A DNA stretch of 64,000 nt from Paludibacterium yongneupense DSM 18731 (GCF_000422925.1 NZ_KE383957.1:28534-92533), one strand, 5' to 3'; numbered from the stretch's first letter, positions 28,370-38,013 are shown. A program made the numbers and translations. Notes: generated from the sequence alone by a model not told the origin.

Positions 28370-29997
28370 GCGTGCACCCCCATCTGCCCGATCCGCTGGC
28401 AGAGGGGCTGGCGGGCGGGTGGCGTGTCATCGATGCCTCTGCGCTGGGCGGCGACCTGGAGCTGAATGCCGATGTGGCCATCGTCGGCACGGGGGCCGGG
28501 GGCGGGATCAGCGCCGAAATACTGACCCGCGCCGGCCTGGCGGTGGTGCTGCTGGAGGAAGGGGCGTTTCGCACCTCGCGCGACTTCCGCCTGCTGGAAG
28601 CGCAGGCCTATCCCGATCTGTATCAGGAATCGGCGGCGCGCAAGACGGCGGACCAGGGCATCACCATCCTGCAGGGGCGAACCGTCGGCGGGAGCACCAC
28701 GGTCAACTGGACCAGCTGCTTTCGAACACCGGCATCGACGCTGGCCTGGTGGCGCGAGCAATTCGGGTTGTCCGACTTCGACGAGGCGTCGATGGCGACC
28801 TGGTTCGAACGTGCCGAAGCCCGGGTCGGCGTGGCGGACTGGGCGGCGCCGCCCAATGCCAATAACGCGGTGCTGGAGCGCGGCTGCCGCGCACTCGGCT
28901 GGCCGAGCGCGCCTATCCGGCGTAATGTGCGCGCGTGCTGGAACCTCGGCTATTGCGGCATGGGATGCGCGACCAATGCCAAGCAATCCATGCTGGTGAC
29001 CACCCTCCCAGCCGCGCTCGAAGCGGGAGCACGGCTGCTGACGCGGGTCAGGGTCGAGCGTTTGAGCTTCAACGCGACGCATGACCGGGTCGAAGCGGTG
29101 GAGGGGGTGGCGCTCGGCTCCGACGGCTTGCGCCCCAGCGGATACCGGGTCAGAGTCCGTGCCGCTCATGTCGTTCTGGCCGCCGGAGCCATCGGTACGC
29201 CGGCCGTTCTGTTGCGCAGTGCGGCTCCCGATCCTTACCAGCGCCTGGGGCGCCGTACTTTCCTGCATCCGGTCGCCTTGTCCGGCGCTTTGTTCGACAA
29301 CAGAATCGAAGCCTATAACGGCGCGCCGCAGTCGGTGTATTGCGAGCATTTCATGCCTGCCGCCCCGCTGGATGGCGCCCTCGGCTTCAAACTGGAGGTG
29401 CCGCCTGTGCATCCGGTGATTCTGTCTAGCGTGCTCAGTGGCTTCGGGGTCGGGCACCGGCGGCTGATGCGGGCCATGCCCCACCTCAATGTCATGCTGG
29501 CGCTGCTGCGCGACGGGTTTCACCCCGACAGCGAGGGGGGGCGCGTGCATCTGGACAGTGACGGCGCGGCCAAGCTCGACTATCCGGTGACCGATGTCGT
29601 GTGGGAGGCGGTACGCCGCAGCTGGCTGGCGATGGCCGAGGTGCAATTCGCTGCCGGCGCGCGCGCGGTGCTGACCGTGCACGAGTCGGCGCGCCTCGTG
29701 CACAGTTGGGCCGAGGCGCGGAGACTGATCGGGGAACTGCCTCTCGAAGCGGGTTTGGCCCGCCTGGTGAGCGCCCATGTCATGGGCGGCGCGGCGATGA
29801 GTCGCGCAGATAGCGGCGGCGTGGTCGACAGCCTGGGCCGGCACTGGCAGCTCGACAATCTTTCCGTGATCGACGGGTCGGTGTTTCCGACCAGCATCGG
29901 GGCGAACCCGCAGCTGTCCGTCTACGCTTTTTCCATGCGTGCCGCCGACTCGCTGGCACGGCGTTTGACCTACGGACAGTCGGATCGAGAGAATTGA
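28366..29997 (+). CDS. GMC family FAD-dependent oxidoreductase
   Basis: 543-residue flavoprotein. The Rossmann FAD motif VGTGAGGGISAEIL (about residue 40) is followed by GRTVGGSTTVNW (GMC signature 1 region) and, near the C-terminus, HVMGGAAMS with VIDGSVFPTSIGANPQLSVYA, the substrate/FAD closing segment. It resembles long-chain alcohol oxidases and dehydrogenases. It has no signal peptide of its own and probably rides on the Tat subunit upstream, making a periplasmic alcohol dehydrogenase. No cytochrome c subunit is encoded nearby, so the electron acceptor is unknown. The frame is open upstream to 27943 but the 4-base overlap ATG at 28366 fits best. Confidence 0.87.
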   Translation: MSVHPHLPDPLAEGLAGGWRVIDASALGGDLELNADVAIVGTGAGGGISAEILTRAGLAVVLLEEGAFRTSRDFRLLEAQAYPDLYQESAARKTADQGITILQGRTVGGSTTVNWTSCFRTPASTLAWWREQFGLSDFDEASMATWFERAEARVGVADWAAPPNANNAVLERGCRALGWPSAPIRRNVRACWNLGYCGMGCATNAKQSMLVTTLPAALEAGARLLTRVRVERLSFNATHDRVEAVEGVALGSDGLRPSGYRVRVRAAHVVLAAGAIGTPAVLLRSAAPDPYQRLGRRTFLHPVALSGALFDNRIEAYNGAPQSVYCEHFMPAAPLDGALGFKLEVPPVHPVILSSVLSGFGVGHRRLMRAMPHLNVMLALLRDGFHPDSEGGRVHLDSDGAAKLDYPVTDVVWEAVRRSWLAMAEVQFAAGARAVLTVHESARLVHSWAEARRLIGELPLEAGLARLVSAHVMGGAAMSRADSGGVVDSLGRHWQLDNLSVIDGSVFPTSIGANPQLSVYAFSMRAADSLARRLTYGQSDREN

Positions 29998-30024
29998 CTT
30001 CCAATTTGCATAAGGGCGTACACT
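29994..30024 (+). promoter_or_regulatory. Candidate sigma-70 promoter for the export operon
   Basis: TTGACT at 29994-29999, overlapping the stop codon of the GMC gene, and TACACT at 30019-30024 form -35 and -10 boxes with a 19-base spacer, slightly long. The start near 30031 would lie 22 bases before the TolC-like gene. Confidence 0.45.
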
Positions 30025-30052
30025 CAAAGCTCGGGATTCTGCTGACAACGCG

Positions 30053-31372
30053 ATGACATCGATGAGAGCGCTGCTTTCGGTTCTGTTGCTGGGGGGGGCG
30101 ACCCTGGCGCAGGCGGAGACACTGGAACAAGCCTGGCAACAGGCGCTGGACGTCAGCCGTAGCATCAAGGCCGCCGCTTTTGATGCCGATGCGGCTCAGT
30201 CAGGGCTGGAGGCGGCGCAGTCGGCGCAGGGGCCCAGCCTGAGCCTGGAAGCCGACTGGCGGCGTTTCGACCACGCGTATCAGGCCGAACTGGACGTGAC
30301 GCCGCTGACCGGCCCGCTGGCATCGGCGCTCGGGACCTCCCTGCCCGGAACGATGACGGCTCCGTTGACCGATACCAAACAGCTGTCCGGCGAAGCACGC
30401 GTGAGCCTGCCCGTGTATACCAGCGGTCGGCTGGAGCACAAAATCGATGCCGCACGCGCGACCATCGACGTCGCCGCGCAGGATCTGCGGCGTACCCGGC
30501 TTGATGTCAAATACGATGTTGCCGTCGCTTATCTCGATGTGTTGCGCGCCCGGCGCGCGCAGGACGTCGCCCGCACCTATCTGTCCAGCCTGACGTCCTA
30601 TCGTCGCGATGTAGACCAGTTTTATGCGCGCGGCCTGGTGGCGCGGGTGGATGCGCTGGGGGCGCAGGTCGCTCAAGCCGATGCGAGTCAGCGACTGATT
30701 GCCGCCAGCGATAGCGAACGCATCGCGGCAGCCGCCTACAATCGACTGCTCGGACGCCCGTTAGCGGCGCCCGTCACCCTTTCCGATCTGTCCTATCCGC
30801 GCGAACGGCGCGATATCGCGACGCTCACGCAGACGGCGCTTGCGCGCCGCCCCGAACCTGCGCAACTCTCGGCGCGCAGCGACGCCCTGCGCGCCGAGGC
30901 GAAGAGCGTGCGGGCGCAGGCCGGTCCCCAGGTCGGCATCTACGCGGCGTATGACTATCTCGACAATCCCTATCTGGTGAACAAGGGCACCGGATCGATC
31001 GGCATCGGCGTGCGCTGGGCCGTTTTCGACAGCGGCTTGAGCCGATCCAGCGCCGGCAGCGTCGAGAGCCGCGCGCTGGCCGTCGACGAACGGCGCGAAG
31101 AGACGCTGGATCTGATCCGCCTTGAGGTGGAGCGCGCGGCCCGGCTCGAACATGATGCCGCCACACGTATGGATGTCGCCGCCGCGGCGCTGGCGGCAGC
31201 GGACGAATACCTGAAGATACAGCGCGATCGCTATGCCAACGGGCTGGCCAATCAGACCGAGGTGCTGGCGGGCGAGGCGCGTCGAAGCGAAGCGCGCCGC
31301 AATGATTTCAATGCCCGTTACGACCATGCTTTAGCCATACTGCGCATTCGGCGCGCAACCGGGGAGATGTGA
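30053..31372 (+). CDS. TolC family outer membrane efflux protein
   Basis: 439-residue outer membrane channel of a tripartite exporter. A signal peptide (LLSVLLLGGATLAQA) is followed by two long heptad-rich repeats typical of OEP/TolC proteins, each beginning with a LEQAW or LDVKYDVAVAYLDVL-type helix. ATG 30062 is as likely as 30053, as neither has a good ribosome binding site. It overlaps the membrane fusion gene by 4 bases. With the following four genes it forms a complete ABC-type export system. Confidence 0.88.
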   Translation: MTSMRALLSVLLLGGATLAQAETLEQAWQQALDVSRSIKAAAFDADAAQSGLEAAQSAQGPSLSLEADWRRFDHAYQAELDVTPLTGPLASALGTSLPGTMTAPLTDTKQLSGEARVSLPVYTSGRLEHKIDAARATIDVAAQDLRRTRLDVKYDVAVAYLDVLRARRAQDVARTYLSSLTSYRRDVDQFYARGLVARVDALGAQVAQADASQRLIAASDSERIAAAAYNRLLGRPLAAPVTLSDLSYPRERRDIATLTQTALARRPEPAQLSARSDALRAEAKSVRAQAGPQVGIYAAYDYLDNPYLVNKGTGSIGIGVRWAVFDSGLSRSSAGSVESRALAVDERREETLDLIRLEVERAARLEHDAATRMDVAAAALAAADEYLKIQRDRYANGLANQTEVLAGEARRSEARRNDFNARYDHALAILRIRRATGEM

Positions 31373-32280
31373 TGCGAGCGATCCGTCTGTTGGGAGTGGT
31401 GCCCCTGATTCTGGTGGCGGGTATCGGCTACGGGATCTGGCGTTCGCATCAGCATGGCGTGCCGGATGGGCTGATTCAGGTCAATGGCCGGATCGAAGGG
31501 GATCATACCTTTGTCGCCAGCAAGTATCCGGGGCGCTTGATGGAACTGGTGCCACACGAAGGCGACAGCGTTCGCGCCGGCACCGTGGTGGCCAGGCTGT
31601 CGTCGGATGAACTGGTCTCGCGCCAGGCCGGCGTGCGTGCCGCACTCGATGCTGCGCGCGCGCGCAGCCAAAGGGCACGGGCCGTCTGGGTGCAGGCCGC
31701 GAGGGACGCCGACCGTTACCAGGCGCTGCTCGCCCGCGGCTCGGTAGACCGGGTTCATGCCGAGCAGATGCGTCTGGCCGCGGTCAGCGCCGAGAGCCAG
31801 TTTCGCGAAGCCGAGGCGCAAATCCGGCAGGCGGCGGCCGGTAGCGACGAAGTCGGCAGTCAGCTCAAGGAAATGACTTTGCTGGCGCCTGCCGCCGGGA
31901 TGGTGACCACCCGCCTGCACGAACCCGGCGATGTGCTGGCGGCGGGAGGGGCCGTGCTGGATATCGTCGACCTCAACCGTCTTTATCTCAAGGTTTACGT
32001 GCCGGAAGACCAGATTGGAAAAGTCCGGCTCGGCTTGCCGGCCCGAATCTATACCGATGCCTGGCCCGGGCTGGCTTTTGCCGCGCGCGTGAGCACCATC
32101 GCCGGCCGTGCCGAGTTTACGCCGAAGGAAGTCCAGACTCCGGACGAGCGGGTCAAACTGGTGTACGCGGTCAAACTCGCGGTGGCGGAAAACCCGGGCT
32201 GGCGCTTGACGCCGGGCGTGCCGGCCGATGCCGTGATCCGCTGGAACGACACCGTGGCGTGGCAGCGTCCGCGCTGGTGA
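31369..32280 (+). CDS. HlyD family membrane fusion protein (YbhG-like)
   Basis: 303-residue periplasmic adaptor anchored by an N-terminal membrane segment (about residues 5-25). The biotinyl-lipoyl motif halves (GRIEGDHTFVASKYPGRL and LLAPAAGMVTTRLHEPGDVL) flank a coiled-coil hairpin of about 110 residues. A beta-barrel domain follows, with LYLKVYVPEDQIGKVRLG. It couples the ABC pump to the TolC-like channel. Its stop overlaps or nearly touches the start of the ATPase gene. Confidence 0.9.
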   Translation: MMRAIRLLGVVPLILVAGIGYGIWRSHQHGVPDGLIQVNGRIEGDHTFVASKYPGRLMELVPHEGDSVRAGTVVARLSSDELVSRQAGVRAALDAARARSQRARAVWVQAARDADRYQALLARGSVDRVHAEQMRLAAVSAESQFREAEAQIRQAAAGSDEVGSQLKEMTLLAPAAGMVTTRLHEPGDVLAAGGAVLDIVDLNRLYLKVYVPEDQIGKVRLGLPARIYTDAWPGLAFAARVSTIAGRAEFTPKEVQTPDERVKLVYAVKLAVAENPGWRLTPGVPADAVIRWNDTVAWQRPRW

Positions 32281-32285
32281 GCACC

Positions 32286-34202
32286 ATGGACGCCCCTCTG
32301 CTGACGGTTCGCGACTTCGGAAAGCGCTATGGGGGCTCGGACGCCGTGTGCGGTCTGTCGTTGGACATCGCGCGCGGCGAACTGTTCGGTCTGATCGGCC
32401 CGGATGGAGCGGGCAAGTCGAGTTTCATGAAGGCCGTCGCCGGCGTGTTGCGCTTCGATGCCGGCCGGGTGCAGGTGTTCGGCACCGATATCGCTTCGGA
32501 CACGGGGGCCGAGTCGGTCAAGTCTCGCCTGGGTTTGATGCCGCAAGGGCTCGGGCAAAACCTCTATGGCAGCTTGTCGGTCGAGGAAAATATCGATTTT
32601 TTTGCACGTCTGCGCATGGTGCCGCGCGATCAGGCCGAGCGCCGCAAGCACGACTTGCTGGCGGTGACCCGGCTTGCCCCGTTTGCGCAGCGTCCGATGC
32701 GGCAGTTGTCCGGCGGCATGAAGCAAAAGCTTGGTCTGGCGTGCACGCTGATCCATGCCCCGGATCTGATCATACTCGATGAACCGACCACGGGCGTCGA
32801 CCCGGTTTCCCGGCGCGACTTCTGGGGCATACTCGGGGATCTGATGGAGAGCGAGGGGCTGACCGCGCTGGTTTCGACGGCCTATCTGGATGAGGCCAGC
32901 CGCTTTACCCGTCTATGTCTGTTGCATCAGGGGCGGGCGCTGGCGACGGGGACGCCGGACGAGATCCTGGCGCGGGCGCCGGGAGCGGTGGTGCAATGCC
33001 GGGTCGTTCCGCAACTGGAGGCTCAGCAGCGGCTGGCGCCGCATTTTCCGCACTGCGAGGCGATGGGGCAGACGCTGCGACTGTTCGTGGAGGGGCTCGA
33101 TCGCGAAGCGGCCGGTGCCGCCGTGCGGGAGTCTCTGAACGGTCTGGATATCGAGACCCTCGATACGATGGCGCCGGAACTCGAAGACGTGTTCCTGGCG
33201 CTGCTGGGCGGCGAGCGTGCGGCGACGCTTCCGCCCGGGCAGGCGAATACGCCGTCGGCGGACGAGCCGGATGCGATCCTCGCGCAGGGCCTGACGCGGA
33301 CCTTCGGCGAGTTTGTGGCCGTTGCCGATGTCAGCTTCAAGGTCCGTCCGGGCGAGATATTCGGTTTGCTCGGCGCCAACGGCGCAGGCAAGACCACGGC
33401 AATCAAGATGCTGACCGGCATTCTGCCGCCCAGTGGCGGCAGCGGCAGCGTGGCTGGCGCAGATATGCGTCATGCCGGCGCGCTGATCAAATCGCGCATC
33501 GGCTATATGTCACAGGCCTTCTCGCTCTACCTCGACCTGACTGTCCGCGAGAATATCCGGCTTTACGCCGGACTCTATGGCCTGGGTCGACAGGACGGTG
33601 ACGAACGCATGCGCTGGATCATCGGCATGGCGGGGCTGGCCGGCCACGAAGACGAACTGGCCGCGTCTCTGCCCATGGGGCTGCGGCAGCGGCTGGCCCT
33701 CGGTTGCGCGCTCGTGCACCGGCCGCGCGTACTGTTCCTGGACGAGCCGACGTCGGGGGTCGACCCGCTCGGACGACGCGTATTCTGGGACATCCTGTTC
33801 TCGCTGTCCCGCGTCGACGGGGTGGCGATGCTGGTGACGACGCACTTCATGTCCGAAGCGGAACACTGCGACCGCCTGGCCCTGATGTTTGCCGGACGCA
33901 TCGTGGCCGATGCCTCGCCGCAGGAGTTGAAACGGCAGGTTGTCGCCGAGGCGGGCGAGCTCTATCAGGTGACGACGGCCGATGCACGCGGGCTGGGCAA
34001 GGCCTTGGCGGCATCCGGTTTCCCCGGCGCGTCACCTTGCGGCCGCGACCTGCGCCTGCTCAGCCGCGACGGAGCCGCCCTCGCGGCGGCCGTGTCCGCA
34101 CACGAAGCCGGAGCCCGCGTGGAGACGCGGCCGATCGGGATGGAGGATGTTTTCGTGCACCTGGTTTCGCGTCTGGAAGCCGAGCACGGGGGGGCGGCAT
34201 GA
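32286..34202 (+). CDS. Fused two-domain ABC exporter ATPase (YbhF-like)
   Basis: 638-residue cytoplasmic ATPase with two nucleotide-binding domains in one chain. The first (about 1-225) has Walker A GPDGAGKSS, signature LSGGMKQKLGLACTL and LIILDEPTTGVDP. The second (about 330-540) has GANGAGKTT, a relaxed signature LPMGLRQRLALGCAL as usual in YbhF proteins, and LFLDEPTSGVDP. ATG 32286 is 5 bases after the adaptor stop; a GTG at 32277 that overlaps it is an alternative start. It overlaps the first permease by 4 bases. Confidence 0.92.
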   Translation: MDAPLLTVRDFGKRYGGSDAVCGLSLDIARGELFGLIGPDGAGKSSFMKAVAGVLRFDAGRVQVFGTDIASDTGAESVKSRLGLMPQGLGQNLYGSLSVEENIDFFARLRMVPRDQAERRKHDLLAVTRLAPFAQRPMRQLSGGMKQKLGLACTLIHAPDLIILDEPTTGVDPVSRRDFWGILGDLMESEGLTALVSTAYLDEASRFTRLCLLHQGRALATGTPDEILARAPGAVVQCRVVPQLEAQQRLAPHFPHCEAMGQTLRLFVEGLDREAAGAAVRESLNGLDIETLDTMAPELEDVFLALLGGERAATLPPGQANTPSADEPDAILAQGLTRTFGEFVAVADVSFKVRPGEIFGLLGANGAGKTTAIKMLTGILPPSGGSGSVAGADMRHAGALIKSRIGYMSQAFSLYLDLTVRENIRLYAGLYGLGRQDGDERMRWIIGMAGLAGHEDELAASLPMGLRQRLALGCALVHRPRVLFLDEPTSGVDPLGRRVFWDILFSLSRVDGVAMLVTTHFMSEAEHCDRLALMFAGRIVADASPQELKRQVVAEAGELYQVTTADARGLGKALAASGFPGASPCGRDLRLLSRDGAALAAAVSAHEAGARVETRPIGMEDVFVHLVSRLEAEHGGAA

Positions 34203-35323
34203 AGCTGCAACGGGTAAGCGCGATCGCCGCGAGGGAATGGCGTGAAATTGTGCGCGACCGGCTGTTTTTCGCACTGGCTTTTATTGTGCCGGCGTTATTG
34301 ATGCTGTTGTTCGGTTACGGTTTGTCCCTGGACGTGGAGAATATTCCCTTTACCGTCGTCGACTACGACCGTAGCGCCCTGAGTCGCGACTATTCCTGGC
34401 AGTTCATCGGCTCGCGCTATTTCAAATTTCAGGGCTATAGCGACAGCGAATCCGAGGCCGGTCGCAAGCTGACATCCGGCCAGGTTCGCATGACGCTGGT
34501 GATCCCGGAGCGCTTCGGCCACGATCTGGAGGCGCCGGGGCGGGCGGCGGTGCAGACGGTGATTGACGGGACCTTCCCCAGCCGTGCCATGACCACGCGC
34601 GGCTATGTCGAGGCCATCAATGCCGACTTCAGCCGCGAGCGGCTCGCGCGGCTTCCCGTCCTGTCCGGCATGAAGGGGGTCGTCCTGCAATCGCGCTACT
34701 TGTACAACCAGAATGTGTCGAGCATTCGTTCGCTCGCTCCCAAGCTGATCATGGTGGTGCTGATGTTGTCGCCCCCGTTCTTGACGGCGCTGGGCATCGT
34801 GCGCGAAAAAGAGAATGGATCGATTTTCAATATCTACTCGTCCGACATCAGTCGGGGAGAGTTCCTGCTCGGCAAGCTCGCGCCTTATGTCGCCATTTCC
34901 ACGTTCAACATCCTGACGCTGTGGTGTTTTGCCTGCCTGCTGTATCAGGTTCCGTTCAAGGGCGATTTTGCCTTCTTTCTCCTCGCGAGCTGGATCTATG
35001 TGCTATGCACCACGGGGATAGGGTTGCTGGTGTCGGTGCTGGTGTCGACTCAGGTGGCGGCGATGATTGTCACGCTGGTGGTGACCATGATTCCTTCCAT
35101 CCTCTATTCGGGGCTGATCATTCCGATTGCTTCGCTCGGTAGCGGCGCCCGCGTGGTTGCGCACATCGTGCCGGCCATGTACTACGCCGATATCGTGGTC
35201 GGCTGCTTTCTCAAGGGTATAGGGCCGGGGGCCTTGTGGCGGCAGTTGCTGGTACTGACGGCTTACGCGCTGATCCTGTTTTCGCTCGGTTATGCCTTGT
35301 TCAGCAAGAGGCCACGAACATGA
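34199..35323 (+). CDS. ABC-2 type transporter permease (YbhS-like), first subunit
   Basis: 374-residue inner-membrane permease: one N-terminal membrane segment (ALAFIVPALLMLLFGYGLSL), a periplasmic domain of about 150 residues beginning IPFTVVDYDRSALSRDY, and five C-terminal membrane segments. REKENGSIFNIYSSDI near residue 205 is the cytoplasmic loop of this family. Start and stop overlap neighbours by 4 bases each, a tightly coupled operon. Confidence 0.9.
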   Translation: MKLQRVSAIAAREWREIVRDRLFFALAFIVPALLMLLFGYGLSLDVENIPFTVVDYDRSALSRDYSWQFIGSRYFKFQGYSDSESEAGRKLTSGQVRMTLVIPERFGHDLEAPGRAAVQTVIDGTFPSRAMTTRGYVEAINADFSRERLARLPVLSGMKGVVLQSRYLYNQNVSSIRSLAPKLIMVVLMLSPPFLTALGIVREKENGSIFNIYSSDISRGEFLLGKLAPYVAISTFNILTLWCFACLLYQVPFKGDFAFFLLASWIYVLCTTGIGLLVSVLVSTQVAAMIVTLVVTMIPSILYSGLIIPIASLGSGARVVAHIVPAMYYADIVVGCFLKGIGPGALWRQLLVLTAYALILFSLGYALFSKRPRT

Positions 35324-36474
35324 TGTCCGGAGAGTGGGTACGGATCTGGCGCCGTTTCGCAGCGATGCTGGTCAAGGAGTTCAAACAACTGGGGCGCGAC
35401 CGGGTGCTGCTGGCCTTCATTCTGTACGCGTTCACGCTCGATGTTTTTCTCGCCGCCTCCGGCGTTTCGCTTTCGCTGTCCAGTGCGGTGACCTGGGTGC
35501 AGGACTTCGATCACAGTGCGGCATCGCGCGAGCTGGTCGGCCGTTTTCAGGCTCCCTATTTCAAGGTCGCGCGCGACTTCGATGCCGACCGCGACGGCCA
35601 GGCGGCCCTGGATTCGGGTACGGCGATGATTCTGCTTTCGCTGCCGCAGGGCTTCGGCCGCGATTTGGCGCAAGGCCGTGGCGCCGAGCTTGCCATGCAG
35701 GTGGATACCACCAACTCGGTACTGGGTTTTCTCGCCGTCAGTCACGGCGAACAGATTGCCGCCCGTTTCGGCATCGAGTCGGAGCTTGCGCGGCGCGGCG
35801 CGTCTGCGCGCGATGAGGCGGCACTGCCTGGGGTCGATAACGCCATGCGCGTCTGGTTCAATCCGAACCAGAATGACAGCTGGTTCATGGGTATTTCCGA
35901 GATGTTGAATATCGCCACGGTGTTTTCGGTGTTGCTGCCGGCCGCGGCGTTGGTGCGGGAAAAAGAACGCGGGACGGTAGAACAGTTGATGGTGTCGCCG
36001 CTGTCGCCTTTCGGGATTCTGTTTCCCAAGGTGGTGGCGATGACGTGTGTCATTGTAGCCGGCATCGCGGTGACGCTGTTTCTGGTTCTGATTCCGTTGT
36101 TTTCCATCCCGGTCAAGGGCAGTCTGCTTCTGTTCTTCGCGGCATCGATGTTATATGTCTTCACGACCGCCGGGCTGGGGCTGTTTGCCGCGACGGTCTC
36201 GCAGAACCTGGCGCAGGCCGGCATGCTGTCCATCCTGATTTTGTCACCGATGCTGTTTTTGTCCGGGGCATGGACGCCGGCCGAGGCGATGCCGGATTGG
36301 CTGCGCTGGCTGATGTATGCCTCGCCGCTGCACTATTATCTCGATATCGCTTTCGGCATCCTGCTCAAGGGGCAGGGCGCGGCCGATCTGGCCCTGCCCC
36401 TGACCGAGATGGGAGGCATCGGCGTGCTGGTGCTGGCATTGGGGCTGTCGTTGTTCCGGCGCCAGTTCGCCTGA
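35320..36474 (+). CDS. ABC-2 type transporter permease (YbhR-like), second subunit
   Basis: 384-residue inner-membrane permease homologous to the preceding one: N-terminal membrane segment, large periplasmic loop (WVQDFDHSAASRELVGRF opens it), and five C-terminal segments with REKERGTVEQLMVSPLS as the family loop. ATG 35320 overlaps the previous stop. Last gene of the export operon; it meets the AraC gene tail to tail with 7 bases between. Confidence 0.9.
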   Translation: MMSGEWVRIWRRFAAMLVKEFKQLGRDRVLLAFILYAFTLDVFLAASGVSLSLSSAVTWVQDFDHSAASRELVGRFQAPYFKVARDFDADRDGQAALDSGTAMILLSLPQGFGRDLAQGRGAELAMQVDTTNSVLGFLAVSHGEQIAARFGIESELARRGASARDEAALPGVDNAMRVWFNPNQNDSWFMGISEMLNIATVFSVLLPAAALVREKERGTVEQLMVSPLSPFGILFPKVVAMTCVIVAGIAVTLFLVLIPLFSIPVKGSLLLFFAASMLYVFTTAGLGLFAATVSQNLAQAGMLSILILSPMLFLSGAWTPAEAMPDWLRWLMYASPLHYYLDIAFGILLKGQGAADLALPLTEMGGIGVLVLALGLSLFRRQFA

Positions 36475-36481
36475 GCCCCCG

Positions 36482-37300
36482 CTACAGGGCCGCGCGCAGC
36501 GTGCGCGGCGACAGGCCGTAGCGCAGGCGGAAGCGCACCGCGAAGCGCGAGGCCGAAGCGTAGCCGCTGGCCACCGCAATATCCCCGATCGGCGTGCGTG
36601 TCGTTTGCAAGAGTTGCAGGGCGCATCCGAGCCGGACGTCCTCGAGAATCTCGCGGAAACGCCGGCCCTCCTGCGCCAGCTGGCGGCGCAACGTCGACTC
36701 GCCGACCCCCAGGCGGTTCGCGACGAGGGCAACCGTCCACTCCATCGCCGGGTCGAACAGGAGCAGTTGCTGGACGCGATCGCTCAAGGGATCGCGCCGG
36801 TCGAACAGCAGCGGGCCCGCGTGCCCGGCCAGGGTCAACGCCAGCAGCAGTCCTTCGGCATAATGATTCTGTATGGCGGCGTGCGAAGCGTCGCCGAGGC
36901 GGGCCTGCAGATCGTCCCAGGCGGTGGCAATGCCGCGGTCCAGTGGAACGCACAAATCGCGGCTCGCCGCCGAGGTCAGCAGCGGGGCGACGAGGGTTCC
37001 GTGGTTCGCGCGAAAGCGTTGAATCAGCGGCGTCGCCAGCGTTAGCACTTCGGCATGGTAACCGAGCGTTCCGGGGCGGTTGCTGATGTCCAGCTCAATC
37101 CCCGCCGGCATCAGAACCAGCTGTTGCGGGCCGGCCAGCAGCGTGCGTCCTTGCCACCACATCTGCTTTTCGCCTTGCCGTATCCGGCACAGAGATGGGG
37201 CGAACAACGTTATCCGGCGTAAAGAATGGGCCGCACTGGCCCTGATTTCTCCAAGCAGGACACGTCTCTCGTAGTGGCTGACCTCGCTGGCGGGCGTCAT
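36482..37300 (-). CDS. AraC family transcriptional regulator
   Basis: 272-residue regulator. The C-terminal about 100 residues hold two helix-turn-helix motifs (VALVANRLGVGESTLRRQL and IGDIAVASGYASASRFAVRF) and the ending YGLSPRTLR, typical of AraC proteins. The N-terminal cupin-like sensor part (LMPAGIELDISNRPG) is poorly conserved. It lies 6 bases downstream of the YbhB-like gene on the same strand and may be co-transcribed with it. Its target is unknown; the convergent export operon is one possibility. Confidence 0.88.
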   Translation of the reverse strand: MTPASEVSHYERRVLLGEIRASAAHSLRRITLFAPSLCRIRQGEKQMWWQGRTLLAGPQQLVLMPAGIELDISNRPGTLGYHAEVLTLATPLIQRFRANHGTLVAPLLTSAASRDLCVPLDRGIATAWDDLQARLGDASHAAIQNHYAEGLLLALTLAGHAGPLLFDRRDPLSDRVQQLLLFDPAMEWTVALVANRLGVGESTLRRQLAQEGRRFREILEDVRLGCALQLLQTTRTPIGDIAVASGYASASRFAVRFRLRYGLSPRTLRAAL

Positions 37301-37306
37301 GCGCGG

Positions 37307-37846
37307 CTAGCGGCCATAGGTCGCGGTCAATCTGGCCGTCGCCAGTGCATTGGCCTTGAGCATGAAACCCACCAGCGCCCCGCTGGCATTTTCATCGAGC
37401 GGGAGCCGGTCGACTTTCAAGGCCCAGACCGTGAATTGGTAACGGTGAGGCGCATCGCCGACAGGCGGACAGGCGCCGCCGAACCCCGGCTGGCCGAAGT
37501 CGGTCCGTCCCTGGACCGCGCCCGCCGGCAGCGGACCGCCGGGGTTGCCCGCGCCTGTCGGCAGGGAGTGGGTGGCGGCCGGAAGATTGACGACGGTCCA
37601 GTGCCACCATCCGCTGCCGGACGGCGCGTCGGGATCGTAGACGGTGACCGCGAAACTCCGGGTGGCGGCGGGAGCGTCGCTCCAGCTCAGTTGCGGCGAG
37701 ATGTTTGCGCCATCGCAGCCGAAGCCTTTGAAGACCTGGCGCGAGCTCAGAGCCCGCCCTTGTGCGATATCGGTGCTGCTCAATTTGAACTCGCCCGCTT
37801 GGGCGGTGGCGGCGATCAGGGCGCTAGCGAACAGAAAAGACTTCAT
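37307..37846 (-). CDS. YbhB/YbcL family Raf-kinase-inhibitor-like protein, exported
   Basis: 179-residue PEBP-fold protein. A signal peptide (MKSFLFASALIAATAQA) is followed by the conserved segments GFGCDGANISPQLSW, VTVYDPDAPSGSGWWHWTVVNLP, and PPVGDAPHRYQFTVWAL, including the Asp-Pro-Asp-Ala-Pro ligand pocket. Start 37846 was chosen for the signal peptide and GAGGG ribosome site; the frame is open upstream to 37915. Bacterial members bind small anions but their role is unclear. Confidence 0.9.
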   Translation of the reverse strand: MKSFLFASALIAATAQAGEFKLSSTDIAQGRALSSRQVFKGFGCDGANISPQLSWSDAPAATRSFAVTVYDPDAPSGSGWWHWTVVNLPAATHSLPTGAGNPGGPLPAGAVQGRTDFGQPGFGGACPPVGDAPHRYQFTVWALKVDRLPLDENASGALVGFMLKANALATARLTATYGR

Positions 37847-37981
37847 GACAACCCTCGTTTCGTGAGAAGACAGGGGATAGCATAGAAGGATTTTCGAGTG
37901 TCGGCTGTGCCGCACTGCTCTGGTAGTGTGCCGAAGTGCTCGGGAAAAGGCAAAACGAAGGCGACATGAAGCGCTTGGGGG

Positions 37982-38005
37982 CGCGGCCCGCCGGGGCGGG
38001 CCGCG
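37982..38005. other. Perfect G+C-rich hairpin downstream of azoR
   Basis: An 11-bp perfect stem (CGCGGCCCGCC and its complement) around a 2-base loop, 9 bases after the azoR stop. No T run follows on either strand, so it may slow polymerase or protect the mRNA end, but it is not a classical terminator. Confidence 0.5.
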
Positions 38006-38013
38006 GCAGGCGT

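Noticed and set aside
36489..36509. Hairpin at the 3' end of the AraC gene as a bidirectional terminator for the export operon
   Set aside because: Seven-base G+C stem inside coding sequence with no T run on either strand.
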